Shown here piece by piece: positions 38,901 through 47,819 of a DNA stretch of 64,000 bases. A model generated the notes under the pieces. It was not told the origin of the DNA, did not search any database, and saw only the letters and a list, made by a program, of their open reading frames with translations. The stretch spans positions 1-64,000 of the forward strand of contig NZ_JALHLG010000029.1 in assembly GCF_022832375.1 (NCBI RefSeq), in the 5' to 3' direction. Source of the stretch: Novosphingobium beihaiense. GTDB taxonomy: Bacteria; Pseudomonadota; Alphaproteobacteria; Sphingomonadales; Sphingomonadaceae. Positions within the stretch are counted from its first letter, which is position 1. Each line of letters begins with the position of its first letter. Made by a program: the position numbers and the translations under genes.

Positions 38901-41900
38901 AGGCCATCGCAACGGCGCGGGCGACACGATCGTGCCGTTCCAGCCAGGTTTCGATTTCTCCCGTTTCGATCCGGTGGCCGCGTATCTTGACCTGAAAGTC
39001 GCGCCGTCCGGCCCATTCGAGCACACCGCCGGGTGTCCACCGGGCGAGGTCGCCGGTGCGGTAGAGGCGGGCCCCGGGAGGGCCTGAAGGATCGGGGAGG
39101 AACGCGGCCGCTGTTGTGCGCGGGTCCCCTGCATAGCCGCGCCCCACACCGACCCCGCCGACAGTGATTTCGCCTGTGACGCCGATGGGAACCGGGGCCA
39201 GGACATCGTTCATGACGCGCAGCACGGCCCCTTGCGTGGGGCGGCCGATCGGCACGGGGTGGGTGATGGCCTCTGCATTTTCGATCGCATGGAAGGCGAC
39301 GTCGTCGGCGCACTCGGCCGGGCCATAGGCGTTCATCATCCGGCTGTGCGGAAAGGCCGCAAACCAGCTTCTCGCATCGCCGGACGACAGCGCTTCCCCG
39401 GTGGGCAGCGTCCAGCGCAGCCTGGGAAGCGCCGCCGTTTCCTGAGGGCTCGTTTCCGCAAGTGCCCGCATGAGCGAGGGAACCGGCTCGAACAGGGTCG
39501 TGCCACTCTGCTCCAGCGTTGCGAGCAAGCTGTCAGGGTCGCGGACGACGCTGTCGGGGATGATTTGCGTGCGGGCGCCGATCAGAGGCGCCGTCAGCGT
39601 TTGCCACACCGATATGTCGAAGCAGGATGGAGCCGTCTGGGCAATGACGTCATCGGCGGTCAGCCCCAGGGGATCGATCTTGGCCAGCATGTTGTTCAGC
39701 ATGCCCGCCCGTGTGATCATCGCGCCTTTGGGTTCGCCGGTGGAGCCGGACGTGAACAGAATATAGGCTAACTGCTCCCCGCTGGCGGGCCGATCGATCG
39801 GAATGCGGGACGCTTCGCCTTTGTGCATGAGTTCTTCCAGCGTCAGCGATGACCCGGGGAAGGCTATGCCGTCAGCCCTCACGACGAGAGGGTTCCCGGC
39901 CCGCGCCAGCGCTTTTTCCCAGCGGGCTGCCGGATGCTCCGGATCAAGCGGCATCCATCCGCATCCGGCCCTCAGCGTCGCGATCATCAGGCAGAACAGA
40001 TCGAGGCTTCTTGGCATGAGAAGCGCAACGGGTTCGTCGGGCCTGGCTCCCGCCGAGACGAGGCCGCGTGCCAGAACTGCTGAGCGGTCCCACATTTCAC
40101 GGTAGGTCAGGCTCTGTCCGGCATGACAGACGGCAATACGCTCAGGGTGCGCTGCGACATTGGCGGCAACCCGTTCGACCCAGCCGGGTTGCAGGCTGTA
40201 GGATGGCGTATTGCCGCTCGAGTCAGCCAGCAATTGGGCTTCGGCCGCCCCCAGGGGCACGATGCTGTCGATGCAAGTGCTGCCGTCGCTGGCCATGGCC
40301 ATCAGGGTGGCGCGATAGGTCTCGATGAGACGTTGCAGGGCTTGCGCGTCCCAGCCCTTGGCATCAACGGCAATGCCCAGCGTTTCGCCGGGGAAGACTT
40401 CTATGGTCAGGCCATAGTGGGTCCGTTCGACATTGTCGCGCATGTGCAGGCTGAGCGGGCCGACTTGCCGGGCGCGGCTTTCCAGCATCGGCAGGTTCTG
40501 GAACACCAGAATGGTGTCGAAGCGGATGGCTTCCGGCGCGATGCGGCCGATTTCAGCCAGCGGCATGTGCTCATGATCGCGCATCATGGCGCTGCTGGAC
40601 TGGACTGCGGAAAGATACTGCTGAAGCGAGAGCGGCCCATCGTCCGCCGAGAGCCGCACACGCAGCGGCAGGGTGTTGATGAACAGGCCGACCATCGCTT
40701 CCGAACCGGAAAGACCGGCGGGGCGGCCTGCGGACGTGACGCCGAAAACCACGTCGCGCCGGCCCGTGTAGGAAGAGAGAGTCAGGGCCCATGCGCCTTG
40801 CGCCAGTGTATTGAGCGTGACCTTGTGCCGCTGCGCCGCTTCGGTCAGCCGCGCGGTGGCCTGGCGGTCCAGCACGATGTCCTGCGTGATGTGCAGGGGG
40901 GCATTGCTTTGTTCGTCACGCTGTCCTGGCGGTGTGATGGAAAGACCGGGATCGTCCAGTCCGGCCAGCGTGTCCTTCCAGTAGGCCGTGGCCGTTTCGC
41001 GGTCCTGCTGCTCCAGCCAGTTCACATGATCCCGGAAAGGGCGGCGGCTGGTGAGCGCGGGGGGCTCGGACGCAAGAATGGCCCTGTACCGTTCCAGCAC
41101 TTCGTCGAGCAGCAGCAGCGAGCACCAGCCATCCACGATCAGGTGATGACGGGTCCAGATGAGCGTCCAGCGATCCTCGCCGGTCCGGATGAGGATCAGG
41201 CGGGTGAGCGGCGCGGTGTCCAGCGCGAAACCGGCGGCGCGGTCTTCCCGCAAACGGCGCTGCAGGCTCACCTGCTGATCCCTCGCGGTCAGGCCGCGCC
41301 AGTCGAGAATGTCGATGGTCCGGTTCCGGCGCAGGGCATCCGGCGTCACCGGCCAGACCAGCTGCAGGGCCGCATCGCGCCCTTCCCAGCGAAAGCTTGT
41401 GCGCATCGCGGCATTGGCGGCGATGGTGCTGCACCAGGCGGTGATGAAGTGCGTGGCTTCGAACGGGCCTTCCAGATCGAGCACCAGTTGGTTGACGTAG
41501 GATCCGCTGTCCGGCTCCAGCAGGCTGTGGAAGAGAAGGCCTTCCTGAAGTGGTGTGAGGGGATAGGCATCTTCTGCGCCTTCGGCCTTCAGTGCGGCAA
41601 CCCCGGCGTCGTCGAGACGGGCAAGAGCGAACGGCGGAATCGGTTCCCTGTCCGCGGGCGTCTCGATGGGCAGTACGGGCCTGTCTTGCGGCAAGCTGGC
41701 TGCAATCGCACGCAGTGTGCGCTGTTCGAAGAATGTGCGGGGCGTGAGGGCAAGTCCGGCCGGACGCGCCTTGGCAATGATCTGGAGGGCGAGGATGGAA
41801 TCGCCGCCGATGGCGAAGAAATCGTCTTCCGGTCCAATCCGGCTGACCCCGAGCGTCTCGCTCCACAACGCGCCAATCTGGGCTTCCAGCGGCGAAAGGG

Positions 41901-44814
41901 GCTCTGCGGAGGGGGCGGCGGCGATGGCGGGATCGGGAAGGGCCTTGCGATCGATCTTGCCATTGGCAAGCCGGGGCAGGCTATCCAGCGCGAGGATATG
42001 GCCGGGGACCATAGCGTCGGGCAGTTCGCTCGCCATGGCCGCGCGCAATCCTGCCGTGTCGGCTTGGGCCGGAGTTACAAAGCCGGCCAGTTGCTGGCCC
42101 GATGCCGACGGCATGGCCACGACGGCAGCTTCCCTGACGCCGGGCTGGCGGAGGAGCCAGGCTTCTGTCTCGCCCGGCTCCACGCGAAAGCCCCTGATCT
42201 TCACCTGCTCGTCGATCCGGCCGAGGAACTGCAACGGCCCGCCTGCCGTCAGTCTCGCCCGGTCCCCGCTGCGGTAGAGACGCCCGCCGGGAACCGCGGG
42301 GTCGGGCACGAACCGTTCGGCCGTTGCCGCAGGATCGCGGAAATACCCGGCTGACACGCCTTCGCCGCCGATCAGCAGTTCTCCGGCTACGCCGATCGGC
42401 ACGGGGGCCATGGAGGCGTTGGTGACGCTGACATGAACCCCCGGAAATGGCGCTCCGAGCGGTGCAGGCTGTTCCAGTCCAGCGGTTATCTCTGCGGCAA
42501 GGCATCCTACGGTGGTTTCGGTGGGGCCATAGTGATTGAGAATGCGGCATCCCGGAGCGAGATCGCGGACCTGATCGAGAAGGGGGGCACCAGGGGCCTC
42601 GCCGCCCAGCACCAGCCACTGGCGCGGCAGGAGGCGGGCAGGGCCGGGGACCGCCATCAAGGCCGCCAGATGCGAAGGCACGATCTTCAATATGTCTATC
42701 GGATGCCGTTCGAGATGATCCGCCAGAGCGCCGGGATCGTCGGCGAGGTCGTCGTCGAGGACGTGCAGGGTGTGCCCATTGAGCAGGGCCCCGAACCATG
42801 CGGTGAAGCCGAGATCGGCGGCAGGGGAGGCCAGTGTCGCAAACCGGGCCGTGCCAGCGGGCTGCAGGATATCCTGAAGCCCGCTGGCGTAGTGGGCCAG
42901 ATTGCCTTGCGTGACCTCTACCGCTTTCGGCTTGCCGGTGGAGCCCGAGGTGTAGATGATATAGGCTCCGTCCCCGGAGCGGAGTTCCGCATGGGAACGG
43001 GCATCGGGAACCGGACCGCCATGCGCCGGAGCGTTCACGTCGATCCAGGCGAAAGCTTGCATGTCATGGGCAACGGGGCCCTGACCGATGACGGCAGTGG
43101 CTTGCGCGCCTTTGAGCAATAGCGATTTGCGCGCTGCCGGTTGCGCGGGATCCAGACAAAGAAAAGTGCCGCCTGCCTTCCATATGGCTATCATGGCGGC
43201 GGCCATCGCCGTGCTGCGCGGCAAATGCAGGGCAAGGATATCGCCAGGCTTGCAGCCTGCCGCCAGGAGGTGACTGGCAAGGACGGCGGCCTGCTTGTCC
43301 AGTTCGCTGTAAGTCAGGCAGTGCTGCCGGTCTTCTGCAGCAGTTTCATGGGGATGCCGGGCCACGGCGGCTTCGAACATGGCCAGCGCGGTTGGCCGTG
43401 TCTTGAGTGCTGGCCTGGCCGCTAGCACGGACTGATCGGACGGATCGCCGGGCAGCGCACTGACCGGCAGATCGGGCGAAGTGACGATCTGGGTCAGGGC
43501 GTGGCGCAAGCCGGCGCGCATCCGTTGCGCGGTTGCCGCGCAGAAACACCTTGGATCATGGCGCCACTGGCCGATCAGGACATCGCCATGGTCAACCCAG
43601 CGCAGATTGATCTCCTGCGCCGCGCCGCGCTGGTTGGCGATGATCTCTCCTGTCATATGGCGAAGGAATGCGCTGCGTTCCCCGACCGGGACGAACGTCG
43701 TCATGTGGCGCAGCCGCAACCGTTCCTCGTCCGCGAATGCCGCGATCCGGCTGGCGGGAAGATGCCGGTTGCGCAGCATCGCCCTCAGATTGCGCTGAGC
43801 GGCTTGGGCCAGGTCCGCGCCGCTGGGCGCGCCCGTGAAGTCCGCCTGCCAGGGAAGCGTGTTCAGCGTATAGCCGATCATGTCGCGCTCGGCCGCTCCG
43901 CTCCGGCACGATATGGGGGTTCCGATCAGGAAACGGTCCTGCCCGCTCCAGCGATGCAGGAAGAGCTGATAGGCGGCTGTCAGCAACGGGAAGAGGCCCG
44001 TACCCAGCCGCTGCGCGGTCTCGCGCACCTTTGCGGTAAGCTCCGGGGGGAGCGTGATGTCCGTTTCTTCGGCCATCCCGATCGGTGTGTCCGGAGAAGC
44101 ATCGTGGAACAGTTCGGGATATCCGCCCGCACCCTTGAGGCTGGTGCGCCAGAACGCCTCTTGTCGTGACTGGCATGCGGCGCGCTCCGCCTGGCGCTGG
44201 CGTTCTGTCCAACGCCGGTATTGCCCCGGCTGCCACGATGGAGGCGCTTCGCCGGCGCGCTGCACTTCATAGCGCGTGAATGCGCGTTCGCAGAGAAGCT
44301 CCATGGAAGCGAAATCCCCTGCTATGTGGTGCGCCACCACTGCGAAATGGCACTGCGGTGCAAGACCGTTGACGCTTTCCTCGACGAGGAAGCGCACACG
44401 GCAGCAAGGGCCCGTCTCCAGTCTGAAGGGCGCGTCGATAACGCTGTCCAGCCAGTGCTGACGATCCTGTGCCGCCAGCGAGGGCTTTCGCGTGATCGTG
44501 ACATCGGGCTGGACCGCCGGATCGCAGATCATCTGCACCTGGCCGGTCCTGTCCTCCCTGTAATAGGCATGGAGAGCCTCATGCCCGCGGATTACCGCGC
44601 GGAATGCTTCGGCAAGGGCAGACAGGTCGATGCCCTCCACAAGCCGCCCGCCGATGACCATGTTGTAGCTCGGGTCATCGGGGGCGAGGCAGTGCGCGGT
44701 CCGGATCGAACGCTGTATCTCGCTGATCGCGATAGCCGCGGGAGCAGGACTATCCCCTGTTTCCTCAGGCGAGAGCACACTGCGGGCGGCGTTCGCCGGT
44801 GTCATATCGTCCAT
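35971..44814 (-). CDS. NRPS A: C-A(Asp)-PCP-C-A(Dab)-PCP-C-TauD/SyrP hydroxylase
   Basis: 2,947 residues. C1 ~25-460, with HHIAGDF (162-168) in place of HHxxxDG; A1 ~470-960, code D-L-T-K-V-G-H-V-G-K (Asp); PCP1 Ser1006; C2 ~1083-1520 (HHLIVDG 1223-1229); A2 ~1540-2040, code D-I-W-E-L-T-A-D-D-K, which I recall as the pyoverdine 2,4-diaminobutyrate code, with the matching 'YGPAEC' motif; PCP2 Ser2084; C3 ~2145-2580 (HHIIADG 2277-2283). Residues ~2615-2940 are a non-haem Fe(II)/2-oxoglutarate oxygenase of the TauD/SyrP type, with HNE (2720-2722), distal His2914 and Arg2924. This domain probably beta-hydroxylates carrier-bound aspartate. First NRPS of the minus operon, 27 bases after the stand-alone hydroxylase gene. 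Confidence 0.9.
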   Translation of the reverse strand: MDDMTPANAARSVLSPEETGDSPAPAAIAISEIQRSIRTAHCLAPDDPSYNMVIGGRLVEGIDLSALAEAFRAVIRGHEALHAYYREDRTGQVQMICDPAVQPDVTITRKPSLAAQDRQHWLDSVIDAPFRLETGPCCRVRFLVEESVNGLAPQCHFAVVAHHIAGDFASMELLCERAFTRYEVQRAGEAPPSWQPGQYRRWTERQRQAERAACQSRQEAFWRTSLKGAGGYPELFHDASPDTPIGMAEETDITLPPELTAKVRETAQRLGTGLFPLLTAAYQLFLHRWSGQDRFLIGTPISCRSGAAERDMIGYTLNTLPWQADFTGAPSGADLAQAAQRNLRAMLRNRHLPASRIAAFADEERLRLRHMTTFVPVGERSAFLRHMTGEIIANQRGAAQEINLRWVDHGDVLIGQWRHDPRCFCAATAQRMRAGLRHALTQIVTSPDLPVSALPGDPSDQSVLAARPALKTRPTALAMFEAAVARHPHETAAEDRQHCLTYSELDKQAAVLASHLLAAGCKPGDILALHLPRSTAMAAAMIAIWKAGGTFLCLDPAQPAARKSLLLKGAQATAVIGQGPVAHDMQAFAWIDVNAPAHGGPVPDARSHAELRSGDGAYIIYTSGSTGKPKAVEVTQGNLAHYASGLQDILQPAGTARFATLASPAADLGFTAWFGALLNGHTLHVLDDDLADDPGALADHLERHPIDILKIVPSHLAALMAVPGPARLLPRQWLVLGGEAPGAPLLDQVRDLAPGCRILNHYGPTETTVGCLAAEITAGLEQPAPLGAPFPGVHVSVTNASMAPVPIGVAGELLIGGEGVSAGYFRDPAATAERFVPDPAVPGGRLYRSGDRARLTAGGPLQFLGRIDEQVKIRGFRVEPGETEAWLLRQPGVREAAVVAMPSASGQQLAGFVTPAQADTAGLRAAMASELPDAMVPGHILALDSLPRLANGKIDRKALPDPAIAAAPSAEPLSPLEAQIGALWSETLGVSRIGPEDDFFAIGGDSILALQIIAKARPAGLALTPRTFFEQRTLRAIAASLPQDRPVLPIETPADREPIPPFALARLDDAGVAALKAEGAEDAYPLTPLQEGLLFHSLLEPDSGSYVNQLVLDLEGPFEATHFITAWCSTIAANAAMRTSFRWEGRDAALQLVWPVTPDALRRNRTIDILDWRGLTARDQQVSLQRRLREDRAAGFALDTAPLTRLILIRTGEDRWTLIWTRHHLIVDGWCSLLLLDEVLERYRAILASEPPALTSRRPFRDHVNWLEQQDRETATAYWKDTLAGLDDPGLSITPPGQRDEQSNAPLHITQDIVLDRQATARLTEAAQRHKVTLNTLAQGAWALTLSSYTGRRDVVFGVTSAGRPAGLSGSEAMVGLFINTLPLRVRLSADDGPLSLQQYLSAVQSSSAMMRDHEHMPLAEIGRIAPEAIRFDTILVFQNLPMLESRARQVGPLSLHMRDNVERTHYGLTIEVFPGETLGIAVDAKGWDAQALQRLIETYRATLMAMASDGSTCIDSIVPLGAAEAQLLADSSGNTPSYSLQPGWVERVAANVAAHPERIAVCHAGQSLTYREMWDRSAVLARGLVSAGARPDEPVALLMPRSLDLFCLMIATLRAGCGWMPLDPEHPAARWEKALARAGNPLVVRADGIAFPGSSLTLEELMHKGEASRIPIDRPASGEQLAYILFTSGSTGEPKGAMITRAGMLNNMLAKIDPLGLTADDVIAQTAPSCFDISVWQTLTAPLIGARTQIIPDSVVRDPDSLLATLEQSGTTLFEPVPSLMRALAETSPQETAALPRLRWTLPTGEALSSGDARSWFAAFPHSRMMNAYGPAECADDVAFHAIENAEAITHPVPIGRPTQGAVLRVMNDVLAPVPIGVTGEITVGGVGVGRGYAGDPRTTAAAFLPDPSGPPGARLYRTGDLARWTPGGVLEWAGRRDFQVKIRGHRIETGEIETWLERHDRVARAVAMACDGRLAVWWQPATTAACEDGQKTVTESLKSYLAALLPPYMIPDLWIMLRDWPLNANGKLDRKALPPPTETRVRPDAQPPATPTELRLATHWEELLDASITDRSADFFALGGHSLTAARLVSRLRRDGWNSLPLCAVFDHPVLQALAAFLDETGNNREDGNTPQLHPVPRTAAMPIAPMQHRLWLIDRLGQTGSAYAMAATFEISGELDPAAMQAALNAVAARHEILRTRYPGNDDEDPIAVIAPELWLDIPLHDLTGLPEEEREEQARQLASRHAAEPFDLSAGPLVRAELIRLGAQAWHMPIALHHIIADGWSVSVFARDLAHAYHAARTGSAPDWPPLPVQYADYAAWQHSLLAGPRLLAEQDFWRGYLKDVPSVLPLPTDRPRPATVSTAGHSLQLEVPGDLVRRVERWARERGATPFMALLTLFLILLHEESGSEELVAGTDTAGRPAPELEDLIGFFVNVVPIRSQAGPQDSFNDLLDRVRQTALNIFEHDGLPFERIVETAGIKPDRSRNPMVQHLFVMQNVPSDTLHFDGCTVRQLPAAERHSKFDIALFLEPGRAGEAGSEPMAADWVFAASLYDSSTIQRLHTRWIALMEKAMTDPDQTALGSHRAVHSEAQAMPAGMLASKLKTLGRKARRAPAPPTVRQSFLAPGTATPAVFSPSGPGIDPVRWAGENRATIETRLLTHGAILFRGFDLPGASAFRAFADAMEPGGLYGAYGDLPVHQEAEDLYNSTPYPEQEMILFHNESSHLGQWPRKQWFFSEKVAASGGCTPIVDGRQMLRELPAGLVSQLERRGLLYVRTFTPHLDVSWRDFFRSDDREAVHERCLRDGMTCRWLDSETLQTRLFAPAVIRHPLSGEKVFFNQVQLHHPHCLDAEVRSDLLETAGIDRFPRNVLFGDGEPIPDETMALIGAAYEACAIRFPWQRGDTLMVDNMLTAHARDPFQGERRILVAMAGLVSRTGLERAAEEKIG

Positions 44815-44841
44815 GAACGGGTCCTTCCGGGTATCGATGTT

Positions 44842-45858
44842 TCAGGATGACAGCAGCGCCGAGCGCACGGGATCGGCCATGGCGACCACGATCCGGCGAG
44901 GGCCTGAAAAAGGGGCTCGCGCATGTGCGGTCAGCATGTTGTCAAGCATCAGGATGTCGCCGGTCCGCCATGGAAATGCCCGCGTGCATTCATCCAGCAC
45001 CTGGCGGACGTGGCTCATCGCCTGTTCGCAGATTTCGGTGCCATCGCCGAAGCAGACATGGCGCGGCAGGGCGCGCGTGCTGCCGACGACGGCCAGCAGC
45101 GTTTCCCTGACCGTTGGCGGCAGGTTGGATGGATGGAACAGGTGGGCCTGGTTGAACCAGACATCGTCGCCGGTTTGCGGATGGCGGGCAACGGCCTGGC
45201 ACGTTTGCTGCGTGCGCAATTCTCCATCCGGCGTCCATTCGCAGACGATGCGGTTGGCCTCGCAATAGCGCTGAATGCTGGCGCGATCCGTTGTGCCGAA
45301 AGCGTCTTGCCAGGGCAGATCCAGCCCATTGCCGTAGTTGCGCGTGTAGGTGAGGCCTTTGGCCGTGAATTCCTCGCGTATGGCAGGATCGATCCGGGCG
45401 AAGATCTGCCGGCTGTCGGCGATCGGGGTTTCCCCGCCACTTTGGGGCGCGGTCACGCAGTGGAACCATATGCGTTTCGGCCAGGTCAGCGTGTAGGACT
45501 GTTCGTTGTGCAGCGGAATCGTCTGATGCGCGGGATATTCGGTGGACGTGTAGACCCCGTCGCCGACTGCCGTTCGCGGCGTTGACGCGAAGTCATAGCC
45601 GATCAGCGACGAGCCGAAGGATGCCGCGAACGTGCGAAACAAGGTTTCGTCAGGCGGCGCGCAGTCCCTGAACAGCAGGGCGCCGGCTTGCCGGAGGTGC
45701 CGGGAGGCCAGGCCTTGGGCTTCGTCCCAGAGGCCCCGCCAACTGGCGGGGGTGGGAGCTGCCTCATTGCGGGGCCTGATTTGCAGCGCTTCGTCGTCCG
45801 CTCCGAACAGGGGCGTGACTTCGACAAGACGGTCTGCATGTCCGATAGCCAGGTTCAT
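44842..45858 (-). CDS. Stand-alone SyrP/TauD-family aspartate beta-hydroxylase
   Basis: 338 residues, with AGGGAG before the ATG. Non-haem Fe(II)/2-oxoglutarate oxygenase: facial triad HNE (117-119) and His312 in 'DNMLTAHAR', with the 2-oxoglutarate-binding Arg in 'GPRRIVVAM' shortly after. It resembles the C-terminal domain of NRPS A, including the shared 'DNMLTAHAR' motif, so the cluster has two such enzymes. SyrP-like members hydroxylate aspartate tethered to an NRPS carrier, forming beta-hydroxyaspartate, a bidentate iron ligand. First gene of the minus arm, behind a Fur-like box. Confidence 0.85.
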   Translation of the reverse strand: MNLAIGHADRLVEVTPLFGADDEALQIRPRNEAAPTPASWRGLWDEAQGLASRHLRQAGALLFRDCAPPDETLFRTFAASFGSSLIGYDFASTPRTAVGDGVYTSTEYPAHQTIPLHNEQSYTLTWPKRIWFHCVTAPQSGGETPIADSRQIFARIDPAIREEFTAKGLTYTRNYGNGLDLPWQDAFGTTDRASIQRYCEANRIVCEWTPDGELRTQQTCQAVARHPQTGDDVWFNQAHLFHPSNLPPTVRETLLAVVGSTRALPRHVCFGDGTEICEQAMSHVRQVLDECTRAFPWRTGDILMLDNMLTAHARAPFSGPRRIVVAMADPVRSALLSS

Positions 45859-45897
45859 TCAGGCGCTCCCTTCTTGGTGCCCGTCACGATAGACAGT

Positions 45898-45920
45898 ATT
45901 GATAATGAGAGTCACTATTA
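45898..45920. promoter_or_regulatory. Fur-like operator for the minus (NRPS) arm
   Basis: ATTGATAATGAGAGTCACTA contains GATAATGA plus a partly matching right half. It lies 40 bases upstream of the hydroxylase start, in the 235-base divergent promoter region. The surrounding bases are AT-rich. Confidence 0.6.
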
Positions 45921-46039
45921 ATTAAGTTGACGACGTATTTTTTTGCCGTCAGGTTGCGCTCATCGGCATTCAAGCTGCCGTTGCAGCCCATTAAAATATT
46001 GCAATGTTGCGGAAAAATCCGCTGCCATGCGTATAAACA

Positions 46040-46058
46040 GATAATGATTCTGATTCGC
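46040..46058. promoter_or_regulatory. Fur box for the plus (MbtH) arm
   Basis: GATAATGATTCTGATTCGC matches 13-14 of 19 positions of the classical Fur box and continues into a second ATATCATT half-site. It ends 35 bases before the MbtH-like start. This is the best single match to a Fur box in the window. Confidence 0.65.
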
Positions 46059-46093
46059 AATATCATTTACAGCTTTGTGAGATGGAGTGACAT

Positions 46094-46306
46094 ATGAGTT
46101 GGGATGATCCGAATGCGCGTTTCGTCGTGGTTCTGAACGATGAAGAACAGTATTCGATCTGGCCGGAACACCGTCCGCTGCCTGCAGGCTGGCGCGGGGA
46201 CGGTATGTCGGGCAGCCGGGAGGCCTGTCTCGATCATATCGAACGGGTGTGGACGGACATGCGTCCCTTGAGCTTGCGCCGCGCGCTCGACGGTATTTCG
46301 GCCTGA
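46094..46306 (+). CDS. MbtH-like NRPS accessory protein
   Basis: 70 residues, GGAG just before the ATG. Contains the family pattern 'FVVVLNDEEQYSIWPEHRPLPAGW', then 'GSREACLDHIERVWTDMRPLSLR' (the three conserved Trp positions are present). MbtH-like proteins bind and activate A domains of NRPSs. It is the first gene of the plus arm of the siderophore cluster, and probably serves one or more of the four NRPSs. Confidence 0.95.
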   Translation: MSWDDPNARFVVVLNDEEQYSIWPEHRPLPAGWRGDGMSGSREACLDHIERVWTDMRPLSLRRALDGISA

Positions 46307-46393
46307 CATTGGTGCCCGGCCGGCAAAAGGCGAAGAGCCCGGTCGGCGGCCTTGCGGCAAAGTGAATCACACAAGGATGGATGGGAGTATGCG

Positions 46394-47815
46394 ATGAACA
46401 TCGCCATGGAGCCGTTTGCGCTCGACCAGTTCCGCGGCCAGGCGCCGATCCACTTGCGGCCCGATCCGATTCTCCACCGGCAGGAGGGGCGTGAATCCAA
46501 CGCGCGTTCCTACCCCCGCCGCATCCCGCTGGTGCTCACCGGCGCGCGCGGCATCTATGTGCAGGATTCCGCGGGGCAACTTTACGTCGATTGCCTGGCG
46601 GGAGCGGGCACTCTCGCGCTGGGGCACAATCACCCTGCCGTCATCGCGGCGCTGCGTGAGGCGCTCGATTCCGGCGCGCCTTTGCACACGCTGGACTTGC
46701 CCACCCGGATCAAGGACGCATTCGTCGAAACGCTGTTCGCGAGTTTGCCCGCCGGTCTGCAGAAATCGCGTGTGCAGTTCTGCGGCCCTTCCGGCTCGGA
46801 CGCGGTCGAGGCGGCTTTGAAGCTGGTGCGAACCGCGACCGGGCGCAAAGCGGTCGTGGGGTTTTCCGGCGCCTATCACGGGATGACGGCCGGGGCATTG
46901 TCGCTGATGGGCAATCTGGCGGTGCGGATGCCCCTGGGCGGGGCGATGGGCGATGCGCACATGATGCCTTACCCTTATGATTTCCGCTGTCCTTTCGGGA
47001 TAGGCGGAGAGCAGGCGGTCGATGCGCATCTGCAACTGCTCGAACAGGTTCTGAACGATCCTGAATCCGGCGTTCCCGCGCCTGCGGCGGTTCTGCTGGA
47101 AGTGGTGCAGGGAGAGGGCGGTGTCATTCCCGCGCCGATCCGCTGGCTCCAGGGCGTTCGCCGCCTGACCCAGGCCGCAGGCGTGCCGCTGGTGATCGAC
47201 GAGATCCAGACCGGCGTGGGGCGAACCGGAACGTTCTTTGCTTTCGAGCAGGCGGGGATAGAGCCCGATGTGCTGGTTCTGTCCAAGGCGATCGGGGGAG
47301 GCCTGCCCATGGCGGTGATGATCTGCCGCGAGGAGCTGGACCGCTGGGCGCCGGGGGCCCATGCGGGGACTTTCCGGGGCAATCAGCTGGCCATGGCCGC
47401 AGGCGTGACGACGATCGGGCACGTCCGGGACCAAGCCCTGCACCGTCATGCAGCGGCAATGGGCGAGCGGCTTGCCGGGCACTTGCGCGCTGTTCAGGCC
47501 GACTTTCCCGCTATCGGCGACGTGCGCGGACGCGGGCTGATGATTGGCGTGGAAATCGTCGAGGAGCCTGCACCGCGATTGCACTCCGGCCCCAACCGGG
47601 TTCCTCCGCCAGCCGATGGCGTCCTGGCGCGGGCCATCCAGCGCGCCTGCCTCGAACACGGGCTGATCGTGGAGACCGGGGGCAGGCACGGCGCGGTTCT
47701 GCGTTTTCTGTGCCCGCTGATCGTCACGCCCGAAGAGATTGACGAAATTGCCGAGCGGTTTCGCGGCGCCGTCCGGTCGGCTTGTGCCGCACATGTCTCC
47801 GAAGCGGCGGAGTAG
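46394..47815 (+). CDS. L-2,4-diaminobutyrate:2-oxoglutarate 4-aminotransferase (PvdH/Dat-like)
   Basis: 473 residues from the ATG at 46394 (GGGAG 6 bases upstream); the frame stays open 14 codons farther without a good start. Class III PLP aminotransferase: 'LALGHNHPAV', 'FCGPSGSDAVEAALKL', 'GFSGAYHGMTAGALS', 'EVVQGEGG', 'VIDEIQTGVGRTG' (Asp269) and PLP-lysine Lys298 in 'LSKAIGGG'. The N-terminus 'ESNARSYPRRIPLVL' is typical of the Dab aminotransferase branch. It would form 2,4-diaminobutyrate from aspartate semialdehyde, matching the Dab-type code of A2 in NRPS A. Confidence 0.9.
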   Translation: MNIAMEPFALDQFRGQAPIHLRPDPILHRQEGRESNARSYPRRIPLVLTGARGIYVQDSAGQLYVDCLAGAGTLALGHNHPAVIAALREALDSGAPLHTLDLPTRIKDAFVETLFASLPAGLQKSRVQFCGPSGSDAVEAALKLVRTATGRKAVVGFSGAYHGMTAGALSLMGNLAVRMPLGGAMGDAHMMPYPYDFRCPFGIGGEQAVDAHLQLLEQVLNDPESGVPAPAAVLLEVVQGEGGVIPAPIRWLQGVRRLTQAAGVPLVIDEIQTGVGRTGTFFAFEQAGIEPDVLVLSKAIGGGLPMAVMICREELDRWAPGAHAGTFRGNQLAMAAGVTTIGHVRDQALHRHAAAMGERLAGHLRAVQADFPAIGDVRGRGLMIGVEIVEEPAPRLHSGPNRVPPPADGVLARAIQRACLEHGLIVETGGRHGAVLRFLCPLIVTPEEIDEIAERFRGAVRSACAAHVSEAAE

Positions 47816-47819
47816 GCCG

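Noticed and set aside
40123..42354. 743-codon plus-strand frame opposite NRPS A
   Set aside because: Antisense to C2/A1 of NRPS A with all core motifs intact on the minus strand; no protein features of its own.
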